A DNA stretch of 5,865 nucleotides from NCBI GenBank assembly GCA_030039095.1, contig JASHQP010000004.1, positions 1 through 5,865 on the forward strand. The letters run 5' to 3'. Within the stretch, counting starts at the first letter, position 1, and each line of letters begins with the position of its first letter. The notes under the pieces are model-generated. The model saw nothing but the letters and a program-made list of their open reading frames with translations. It did not search any database and was not told where the DNA came from. Source of the DNA: Streptosporangiaceae bacterium. Lineage in GTDB: Bacteria > Actinomycetota > Actinomycetes > Streptosporangiales > Streptosporangiaceae. Shown here piece after piece: positions 1 to 4,851 of the stretch. The translations under genes and the position numbers were made by a program.

Positions 1-105
1 CGACTGTGACGTCCTCATCAGCCTTGCCACGCCGGCTTGAGAGAGACCGGACGCCTCGCGCCGGCGTGTCAGCCGGGCGATGAGCTCACGCTGGCGGTCG
101 TCCAT
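1..105 (-). CDS. XRE-type helix-turn-helix regulator, N-terminal fragment (cut by left edge)
   Basis: Reading the minus strand from the ATG at 105 gives 35 codons that stay open to the window edge. The protein begins MDDRQRELIARLTRRREASG and continues LSQAGVARLMRTSQS. This is the typical start of a Cro/C1 (XRE) DNA-binding domain: a basic first helix, then the 'LSQ..VA..M..SQS' helix-turn-helix from about residue 21. Proteins of this kind are cytoplasmic transcription regulators or antitoxins; which one this is cannot be told from the fragment. The ATG is the only usable start, because upstream the frame has no ATG, GTG or TTG before an in-frame TAG near 183-185. No clear Shine-Dalgarno sequence precedes it. 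It lies downstream of qcrB on the same strand, separated by 153 bp, and probably has its own promoter. The family call is fairly secure; the function is unknown. Confidence 0.72.
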   Translation of the reverse strand, partial: MDDRQRELIARLTRRREASGLSQAGVARLMRTSQS

Positions 106-169
106 CGGACGTGTGTACTCACTATCGAATGAAGGGCCGAGTCCCTCATGAGGACGATAACAGATTTCG

Positions 170-197
170 ATATTACCGATTGGCTAGGGCTTAGCAA
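170..197 (-). promoter_or_regulatory. Putative promoter for the XRE-type regulator
   Basis: On the minus strand, TTGCTA (197-192) is followed after 16 bases by TAATAT (175-170). Each hexamer matches 4 of 6 bases of the vegetative sigma consensus. The patch around 155-180 is clearly AT-richer than the rest of the window, and it lies about 65 bases upstream of the ATG at 105. The rest of the 106-258 gap shows nothing I can support. The assignment is by sequence only. Confidence 0.35.
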
Positions 198-258
198 TGC
201 GCGACACCAGCCCGGCAACACATCGGACGAGTGCCTATCCACGGTCCTAGGCTGGATG

Positions 259-1899
259 CTAGCGGCCCGTACCGACAGACCGGTTACGGGGTGGGCTGGC
301 GCCGTGGCCGTTGGCACCGCCGTTGCCGTTGCCGTCGGTGCCGGGCGGCGGGACGGATTCGGTCAGCACCTGGTTGAGCCGGAGCCGGACGCGGCCGAGG
401 CTGCCGCCCAGGCCGGGTGGCGGCGCGTCCTGGCCGTCATCGGGTTCCCCGCCGGACAGGGCGGCCCGGGCGGCGGGGACCCCGAGCGCGGCGCGCTCGT
501 CGTCGGTGAGCGGCCTGGTCTCCTCGACGTACTCGCCGCTCGGCAGCTGGCGGATGATCCCGGTCTCCACACCGTGCTCCAGCAGGTGCAGATCCTTGCG
601 CTGCAGGCCCAGGCAGATCCGCTTGGTCACGATGTAGGCGACGACCGGGCCGATGAACACCGCGTACCGGACGATCTCCGTGGTCAGGAACAGCGAGATG
701 TTCAGGTGATCGGCGATCACGTCGTTGCCGCCCTCGGCCCACAGGATGCCGTAGAACGTGATCACCGCCATGCCGATCGCTGTCCGGGTCGGCGCGTTGC
801 GCGGGCGGTCGTTGAGGTGGTGCTCGCGCTTGTCGCCGGTGATCCACTGCTCGAGGAACGGCCAGAACGCGGCGCCGGCCAGGATCAGGCCGAGCGGCAC
901 CAGGAAGGGGATGAGCACGTTCCAGGCCACGGTGTGGCCCCAGGCATCCCAGGTCCAGTTCGGGAACATCCGCAGGGCGCCCTCCATGAAGCCCATGTAG
1001 AAGTCCGGCTGCGAGCCGGAGGAGATCCCGACGGGAGTGTACGGCCCATACAGCCAGATGGGGTTGACCTGCACGAACGTCGCAGCCAGCGCCAGCGCGG
1101 CGAACGTGAACAGGAAGAACGCCCCGGTCTTGACCATGAAGTATGGGTAGAACGGCTGGCCGACGACGTTGGCGTTGGTGCGGCCCCTGCCCGGCATCTG
1201 GGTGTGCTTCTGCCAGACCGTCAGGAACACGTGCGCGCTGACGAGAGCCACCAGCACGCCCGGGATCAGCAGCACGTGGATGATGTACAGCCTGGGGATG
1301 ATGTCGTTGCCCGGGTACGGCCCGCCGAACAGGAAGAACGTCAGGTAGGTGCCGACCACCGGGATCGAGAGCAGCGCACCCTCCAGGATCCGCATCCCGG
1401 TGCCGGACAAGAGGTCGTCGGGCAGCGAGTAGCCGAACAGGCCCTCCAGCAGCGCGAGAGCGAACATCACGACGCCGATCAGCCAGTTCACCTCGCGCGG
1501 CTTGCGGTAGGAGCCGGTCAAGAAGTGCCGGATCATGTGGGCCATCATCGACGCCAGGAACAGGTCGGCGGCCCAGTGGTGGATCTGCCGCATCAGCAGG
1601 CCGCCGCGCACGTCGAAGCTGATGTTGAGGGTCGACGCGTACGCCTCGCTCATCCGGACGCCGTCCAGGTTGTGGTAGCTGCCGTGATAGACGATCGGCT
1701 GCATGCTCGGCTGGAAGAACAGCGTCAGGAACGTCCCGGTCAGCAGCAGGATGACGAACGAGTACAGCGCGATCTCACCCAGCAGGAACGTCCAGTGGTC
1801 CGGGTAGACCTTGCGCAGGAAGGTGCGCACTCCCCCGGCTCCCCGGAACCGGTCATCCAGCCAGCCGCCGACGCCCTCCAGGGCCCGCCCAGTACTCAT
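259..1899 (-). CDS. qcrB: Cytochrome bc1 complex cytochrome b subunit (QcrB), orphan copy
   Basis: This 546-residue membrane protein is the quinol-oxidising cytochrome b of the actinobacterial menaquinol:cytochrome c reductase (complex III). Visible family marks are the N-terminal 'HWTFLLGEIALYSF' block, haem ligands His107/His121 in 'QIHHWAADLF...AHM' and His208/His223 in 'IIHVLL...SAH'. Helix D has 14 residues between its ligands, the b6f-like spacing. 'SLPDDLLSG' is at 158-166, PDFY at 298-301 replaces the mitochondrial PEWY, and 'LEHGVETGIIRQLPSGEY' lies near 440-457. About eight hydrophobic segments span residues 40-430. A hydrophilic Pro/Gly/Asn-rich tail follows from about 460. Length matches the family, at about 540-550 residues. 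The start is supported by GGTGA (minus strand, 1910-1906) six bases ahead of ATG. qcrC and qcrA, which normally precede qcrB, are absent; the upstream neighbour is a divergent SDR gene. No key residue is missing, so I expect a functional protein, perhaps a paralogue of a main qcrCAB copy elsewhere. Confidence 0.95.
   Translation of the reverse strand: MSTGRALEGVGGWLDDRFRGAGGVRTFLRKVYPDHWTFLLGEIALYSFVILLLTGTFLTLFFQPSMQPIVYHGSYHNLDGVRMSEAYASTLNISFDVRGGLLMRQIHHWAADLFLASMMAHMIRHFLTGSYRKPREVNWLIGVVMFALALLEGLFGYSLPDDLLSGTGMRILEGALLSIPVVGTYLTFFLFGGPYPGNDIIPRLYIIHVLLIPGVLVALVSAHVFLTVWQKHTQMPGRGRTNANVVGQPFYPYFMVKTGAFFLFTFAALALAATFVQVNPIWLYGPYTPVGISSGSQPDFYMGFMEGALRMFPNWTWDAWGHTVAWNVLIPFLVPLGLILAGAAFWPFLEQWITGDKREHHLNDRPRNAPTRTAIGMAVITFYGILWAEGGNDVIADHLNISLFLTTEIVRYAVFIGPVVAYIVTKRICLGLQRKDLHLLEHGVETGIIRQLPSGEYVEETRPLTDDERAALGVPAARAALSGGEPDDGQDAPPPGLGGSLGRVRLRLNQVLTESVPPPGTDGNGNGGANGHGASPPRNRSVGTGR
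301..342. repeat. Hexanucleotide minisatellite in the qcrB 3' end
   Basis: Seven consecutive six-base units follow GCCGTT or a close variant (GCCGTG, GCCGTT, GGCACC, GCCGTT, GCCGTT, GCCGTC, GGTGCC). On the coding (minus) strand they give a Gly/Asn-rich stretch, residues 520-533 of QcrB, with alternating Gly-Asn. It lies in the non-conserved hydrophilic tail. Changes in unit number would stay in frame, so length variation between strains is likely to be tolerated. Confidence 0.6.
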
Positions 1900-2008
1900 G
1901 AACCGTCACCGTCCGCACGTCGCGTGTCGTCGGCCGTGCCTTCCCGTTCACCTGTAATGACAAATCGCACCCCTCGGCTGTGACACGGATTCCTCCCCCG
2001 CCGCGAGG

Positions 2009-2022
2009 TGAGCGCTCGCTCA
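2009..2022. promoter_or_regulatory. Inverted repeat TGAGCG-CT-CGCTCA, putative operator, copy 1
   Basis: This is a perfect dyad with 6 bp arms and a 2 bp centre, lying between divergent qcrB and the SDR gene. It ends five bases before the TTGACA of the likely SDR promoter and 42 bases before the SDR start codon. The same site, differing in one central base, occurs at 2935-2948 ahead of the next operon. Recurrence in two intergenic regions supports a protein-binding site. The cognate regulator is not visible. The centre lacks the CG step usual in LacI-family operators, so a TetR- or GntR-type dimer is as likely; that is inference. Confidence 0.68.
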
Positions 2023-2027
2023 GGGTC

Positions 2028-2058
2028 TTGACATATGCCCAGAGCGCTGGTGCAGGAT
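2028..2058 (+). promoter_or_regulatory. Putative SDR promoter, TTGACA-N19-CAGGAT
   Basis: TTGACA at 2028-2033 is a perfect -35 hexamer. CAGGAT at 2053-2058 resembles the actinobacterial -10 (TAGRAT) in 5 of 6 bases, though the 19-base spacer is slightly long. A transcript from here would begin at about 2064-2065, on or beside the A of the ATG at 2065, implying a leaderless or nearly leaderless mRNA. The putative operator lies immediately upstream. The competing reading is that transcription starts further upstream and the AGGA at 2054-2057 serves as a ribosome site. Confidence 0.45.
2054..2057 (+). promoter_or_regulatory. Possible Shine-Dalgarno AGGA of the SDR gene
   Basis: AGGA lies seven bases ahead of the ATG at 2065 and favours this start over the in-frame ATG at 2035, which has only AGGG nine bases upstream. 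It overlaps the proposed -10 element, so it can act only if transcription begins upstream of it. Confidence 0.4.
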
Positions 2059-2064
2059 CAGACG

Positions 2065-2865
2065 ATGACAGGGGCAGCGATTCCGGCACCCGGCCTGCTG
2101 GGCGACCTCGGCCTGCGCGGCGCCGCGATCATCGTCACGGGGGCGAGCAGCGGGATCGGCGCGGCAACGGCCACGGCGCTCGCCACGGCCGGGGCCAGCG
2201 TGGTGCTGGTCGGCCGGCGCGAGGACGCGCTGAAGGCTCAGGCCGACGTGGTCGCCGCGGCGGGCGCGGAGGCACTGGCGGTGCCCGCGGATATGGCGGA
2301 GCCCGGCAGCCCGGCACGGATCGCCGCGGCCTGCCGGGACCGGTTCGGCCGGATCGACGGCGTCGTCAACAACGCCGCGGTCGTCCGGCACCAGCCGCTG
2401 GCGGACTGGGATAGGGACGACTTCGACCGGCACCTCGCGACGAATGTGCGCGGCCCGTACTTCCTGATCCAGGCGGCGGTGCCGGATCTGACCGCCTCGC
2501 CGATCGGGTCCGTGGTGAACATCGGATCCTCGTCCGGGGCCATCCACCTGTCCGGCCAGTCCGTGTACGGCATGACCAAGGCCGCGCTGAACTACCTCAC
2601 GATCAGCCTGGCCGGGGAGCTGGCCCCAATCGGCATCAGGGTCAACTGCATCGGCCCAGGCCCGATCGACACCCCGATCCACGCGACCTGGGCCGATGAC
2701 CTCGAGGCGGCTTATCAGTGGCTGGCCGAGCAGGTCCCACTCGGCCGGATCGGCGAAGCAGGCGAGGTCGCCCGGTGGATCGCGTTCCTGCTCTCTCCCG
2801 TCTCATCGTTCATGACCGGGGCCGTGATCCCGCTGGATGGGGGCCAGGTGATCCACCGTGTCTGA
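2065..2865 (+). CDS. Classical short-chain dehydrogenase/reductase (SDR), NAD(P)-dependent
   Basis: This 266-residue cytoplasmic oxidoreductase probably interconverts a secondary alcohol and a ketone using NAD(P). The classical SDR order is visible: cofactor loop TGASSGIG (25-32), NNAA (102-105), Asn127, catalytic Ser155 in 'NIGSSSG', and Tyr168/Lys172 in YGMTK. Near the C-terminus are 'RVNCIGPGPIDT' and 'MTGAVIPLDGG'. Arg51-Arg52 after the second strand suggest NADP(H), but this is not decisive. Length is normal for the family (about 250). I chose the ATG at 2065 because an upstream in-frame ATG (2035) would lengthen an already long N-terminus and overlaps the TTGACA promoter element. It is divergent from qcrB and is followed after 106 bp by the epimerase operon, which carries the same inverted repeat upstream. 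It may therefore work in the same sugar or polyol pathway. The substrate cannot be read from the sequence. Confidence 0.93.
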   Translation: MTGAAIPAPGLLGDLGLRGAAIIVTGASSGIGAATATALATAGASVVLVGRREDALKAQADVVAAAGAEALAVPADMAEPGSPARIAAACRDRFGRIDGVVNNAAVVRHQPLADWDRDDFDRHLATNVRGPYFLIQAAVPDLTASPIGSVVNIGSSSGAIHLSGQSVYGMTKAALNYLTISLAGELAPIGIRVNCIGPGPIDTPIHATWADDLEAAYQWLAEQVPLGRIGEAGEVARWIAFLLSPVSSFMTGAVIPLDGGQVIHRV

Positions 2866-2885
2866 GCTGACCCCTGCTGACCTCT
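2866..2885. repeat. Tandem decamer GCTGACCYCT, two copies
   Basis: Two adjacent 10-base units, GCTGACCCCT and GCTGACCTCT, begin directly after the SDR stop codon and run into the -35 element of the next promoter (TTGCCA at 2885-2890). A one-turn (10 bp) period just upstream of a -35 box could be an activator site, but two short copies can also arise by chance. Confidence 0.35.
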
Positions 2886-2913
2886 TGCCAGGCAGCGCCT
2901 GCATCTTCATACT
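2885..2913 (+). promoter_or_regulatory. Putative promoter of the DUF4432-epimerase-dehydrogenase operon
   Basis: TTGCCA (2885-2890, 5 of 6 consensus bases) is followed after exactly 17 bases by CATACT (2908-2913, 4 of 6 consensus bases). Transcription would start near 2920. The second inverted repeat (2935-2948) would then lie about 15-28 bases inside the transcript, where a bound repressor could block initiation or elongation. The area is unusually AT-rich for this window (2903-2950). No experimental support is available. Confidence 0.5.
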
Positions 2914-2934
2914 GCTGAGCAAATAACCACATCA

Positions 2935-2948
2935 TGAGCGTTCGCTCA
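2935..2948. promoter_or_regulatory. Inverted repeat TGAGCG-TT-CGCTCA, putative operator, copy 2
   Basis: Thirteen of 14 bases are identical to the site at 2009-2022; only the first centre base differs. Here the flanking A and T (2934 and 2949) extend the arms to 7 bp. The extended dyad ends 22 bases before the GTG start of the DUF4432 gene and lies just downstream of the predicted transcription start. Placement suggests repression by the same regulator that acts at copy 1. Confidence 0.7.
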
Positions 2949-2958
2949 TTACGGGCTC

Positions 2959-2963
2959 GGAGG
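2959..2963 (+). promoter_or_regulatory. Shine-Dalgarno GGAGG fixing the GTG start at 2972
   Basis: GGAGG lies eight bases ahead of GTG 2972. It is the only strong ribosome site in the gap and supports GTG 2972 as the initiation codon of the DUF4432 gene. Confidence 0.75.
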
Positions 2964-2971
2964 CGAGGCGC

Positions 2972-4081
2972 GTGGTCTACCTGTGGGGACGCCAGTGGTC
3001 CCGGGGCGAGCTGCAGGCGCGGGTCGGCCGGCTCGAGCAGCTCGCTGGCGTCCAGCTGGTGGAGGCCGCGGACGGTGCCGAGCGCGGGGTCCGGCTGCTG
3101 CGGTTCGCCACCGGGGCCGGATTCGACTTCGAGGTCCTGGTCGACCGGGGGTTCGACGTCGGCCGGGCCCGGCTCGGGGGCAGGCCGCTCTCCTGGTGGT
3201 CGCCGGTCGGACTGACCGGCCCGTGGTACTACGAGCCCGCCGGGATCGGCTGGTTCCGCGGGTTCCCCGGCGGGCTGGTGTCCACGTGCGGGCTGGACTC
3301 GGTGCAGCTTGGCGGCACCGACGACGCGACAGTCTTCAACTACCCGCACCGCAGGACCGAGACCTACGGCCTGCACGGCCGGTACCCGGGCCTGCCCGCC
3401 CGGCTGGCCGGGTACGGCGCCACGTGGGCCGGGGACGAGTGCGTGCTCTGGGCGCAGGGCGAGGTGCTGCAGGCCGCGGTGTTCGGCGAGCAGCTGCAGC
3501 TGAGCCGCCGGATCGAGGCGGACCTGGGCGGCACCAGCGTGCGGATCACCGATACGGTCACCAACGTCGGCGCGACCGCGTGCCCGCACATGCTGCTGTA
3601 CCACTGCAATATCGGCTTCCCCGTCGTCGACGACGGTGCCGAGATCGCCTACCCCGCGCCCCCCGGGGTCTGCGTCAGCGAAGCGAGCTCGCCGGACTAC
3701 CGGCACCTCGAAGGCCCCGAGCCGGCCTTTGTCGAGGAGTGCTACGAGCACGACATGGTGCCCGGCGCCGACGGGTACGTGACCGCCGCCGTGCTGAACC
3801 CAGCCGCCGGCCTGGGCGTCTACCAGCGGTACCGCAAGGACCAGCTGCCGCACCACGTGACGTGGCGCCAGCTGGGCTCCGGCACCTACGTGGTCGCCAT
3901 GGAGCCCGGCACGAACCGCGACGCGGGCCGCTTCGACGCCCGGGAACGCGGTGAGCTCATCCACCTGGCCCCGGGCGAGCAGCGCCACTACGAGCTGGAG
4001 CTCGGCGCGCTCACCAGCGTGGCGCAGGTCGAAGCGTTCCGGGGCCGGAACGAGGAGCTGGCTGCTGGAGCGGTCACGTGA
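2972..4081 (+). CDS. DUF4432 family protein, aldose 1-epimerase-like
   Basis: This 369-residue soluble protein matches my memory of the DUF4432 family, a branch of the galactose-mutarotase (aldose 1-epimerase) beta-sandwich superfamily. Visible features are the 'LWGR.WSR.EL..RVG' opening, 'ADGAERGVRLL' (33-43), 'FEVLVDRGFDVGRA' (53-66), 'WYYEP' (85-89), 'STCGLD' (104-109) and 'YGLHGR' (132-137). The His-rich 'PHMLLYHCNIGFP' (205-217) resembles the mutarotase active-site strand, and Glu311 in 'VVAMEPGTN' is a candidate catalytic acid/base. It probably binds a sugar or sugar derivative and changes its anomeric form. The family's substrates are poorly known, so this stays general. The GTG start at 2972 has GGAGG eight bases upstream. 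Its TGA overlaps the GTG of the next gene by four bases, so the two are co-transcribed and probably translationally coupled. It is the first gene of the operon and lies directly behind the second inverted repeat. Confidence 0.85.
   Translation: MVYLWGRQWSRGELQARVGRLEQLAGVQLVEAADGAERGVRLLRFATGAGFDFEVLVDRGFDVGRARLGGRPLSWWSPVGLTGPWYYEPAGIGWFRGFPGGLVSTCGLDSVQLGGTDDATVFNYPHRRTETYGLHGRYPGLPARLAGYGATWAGDECVLWAQGEVLQAAVFGEQLQLSRRIEADLGGTSVRITDTVTNVGATACPHMLLYHCNIGFPVVDDGAEIAYPAPPGVCVSEASSPDYRHLEGPEPAFVEECYEHDMVPGADGYVTAAVLNPAAGLGVYQRYRKDQLPHHVTWRQLGSGTYVVAMEPGTNRDAGRFDARERGELIHLAPGEQRHYELELGALTSVAQVEAFRGRNEELAAGAVT
4067..4070 (+). promoter_or_regulatory. Shine-Dalgarno GGAG for the GTG start at 4078
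   Basis: GGAG inside the 3' end of the DUF4432 gene stands seven bases ahead of GTG 4078. The alternative in-frame ATG at 4093 has no comparable site, so the GTG that overlaps the upstream stop is preferred. Confidence 0.6.
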
Positions 4082-4851
4082 CCGGTTCTGGGATGCCGCT
4101 GGCGGGCCAGGCGGGCACCGGGCCGCGGCTGTCCGCCGGGGTGATCACCGCGGACCTGACCCGGCTGGGCGCGGAGATGGACGTGATCCGCGGCCGGGCC
4201 CACTGGGCGCACATCGACGTCATGGACGGCGCGTTCTGCCCGCAGCTCACCGTCGGCCCCTCGTTCGTCCGGGCGGTGGCGTCGACCGGCGTCCCCGTGG
4301 ATGCGCACCTGCTGGTCGCCGAGCCGCTGCGCTTCCTGCCGCAGGTTGTGCACGCGGGAGCCGAGATCGTCACCGTGCACGCCGAGTCGGGCCGCCATCC
4401 GCACCGGGCGCTGCAGGAGCTCAGCCAGCTGTCCGCCGGCGTGCGGCCGGTGATTCGCGGTTACGCGATCAACCCGGGCACGCCGGTGCAGGCGATCGAG
4501 CCGGTGCTCGATCTCGTGGACCTGGTGCTGGTGCTCGCCGTGAACCCGGGCTGGTCCGGCCAGGCGCCCGCCGCAAACACCGCCCGCCGGATCGCCGCAG
4601 CCCGCGAGATCACCAGCGCCGCCGGCCATCCGGTCCTGGTGGGCGTCGACGGCGGGGTGAGCCTGGCGAACGCCGCCGAGGTCGCCGGCTGGGGCGCCGA
4701 CATCGTGGTCAGCGGCAGCGCGATCTTCGACGGCAAGGACGCCCCCGGCAACCTGGCCGCGATGCTCGCGGCGCTCGGCGCGCCGCCCGCCGGCCAGGCC
4801 GGGCCGGCTCCCGTTCCCGTTCCCTCTCCCGCGGCAGGAGGTCGATTGTGA
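4078..4851 (+). CDS. Ribulose-phosphate 3-epimerase-like protein
   Basis: This 257-residue (beta/alpha)8-barrel protein belongs to the ribulose-phosphate 3-epimerase family, which epimerises ketose phosphates at C3 with a bound divalent metal. All four metal/catalytic positions are visible: His45 and Asp47 in 'AHIDVMDG', His77 in 'VDAHLLV', and Asp191 in 'VGVDGGVS'. The mobile loop reads 'VNPGWSGQ' (155-162) against the common 'VEPGFGGQ'. The C-terminal phosphate-site strand is 'VSGSAIF' (211-217). The Ser of the N-terminal 'PSILSAD' motif is replaced by Gly21. Family length is about 220; the excess is about 15 N-terminal residues and a Pro/Ala/Gly-rich tail ('APVPVPSPAAGG'). Its place in a sugar operon and the altered residues suggest a specialised ketose-phosphate epimerase rather than the housekeeping pentose-phosphate Rpe; that is inference. 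GTG 4078 overlaps the previous TGA, and its own TGA overlaps the next GTG. Confidence 0.88.
   Translation: MTGSGMPLAGQAGTGPRLSAGVITADLTRLGAEMDVIRGRAHWAHIDVMDGAFCPQLTVGPSFVRAVASTGVPVDAHLLVAEPLRFLPQVVHAGAEIVTVHAESGRHPHRALQELSQLSAGVRPVIRGYAINPGTPVQAIEPVLDLVDLVLVLAVNPGWSGQAPAANTARRIAAAREITSAAGHPVLVGVDGGVSLANAAEVAGWGADIVVSGSAIFDGKDAPGNLAAMLAALGAPPAGQAGPAPVPVPSPAAGGRL
4836..4842 (+). promoter_or_regulatory. Shine-Dalgarno AGGAGGT for the GTG start at 4848
   Basis: This near-perfect anti-16S match lies inside the end of the epimerase gene, five bases ahead of GTG 4848. It decides the start of the dehydrogenase and implies strong independent ribosome loading in addition to coupling through the GTGA overlap. 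Confidence 0.8.

Noticed and set aside
233..252. Hairpin GCCTA-N10-TAGGC just downstream of the qcrB stop as a terminator
   Set aside because: The stem is only 5 bp with a 10-base loop and no U-tract, too weak to call.
1950..1975. AT-richer patch as the qcrB promoter (minus strand)
   Set aside because: TTGTCA occurs on the minus strand at 1961-1956, but no acceptable -10 follows at 16-18 bases. The promoter is probably nearby but cannot be placed.
148..1983. 611-codon open frame on the plus strand, antisense to qcrB
   Set aside because: Its product is a monotonous Arg/Gly/Asp/Gln/Val/His-rich sequence with no recognisable domain, while the opposite strand encodes an unmistakable QcrB. Long antisense frames are expected opposite high-GC coding sequence.
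2035..2064. Upstream ATG at 2035 as the SDR start
   Set aside because: It would add ten non-conserved residues to an already long N-terminus, overlaps the TTGACA element, and has only a weak AGGG ahead of it.
1853..2089. 78-codon minus-strand open frame across the qcrB/SDR gap
   Set aside because: It overlaps the qcrB start and the SDR promoter region and resembles no protein family. No small gene is supported in 1900-2064.
2889..2901. Hairpin CAGGC-AGC-GCCTG after the SDR gene as a terminator
   Set aside because: The stem is 5 bp with no U-tract and sits within the spacer of the predicted operon promoter; it may be chance in GC-rich DNA.
2810..3988. 392-codon open frame on the minus strand opposite the DUF4432 gene
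   Set aside because: Low-complexity composition and no family resemblance; the plus strand has a conserved protein with a strong ribosome site.
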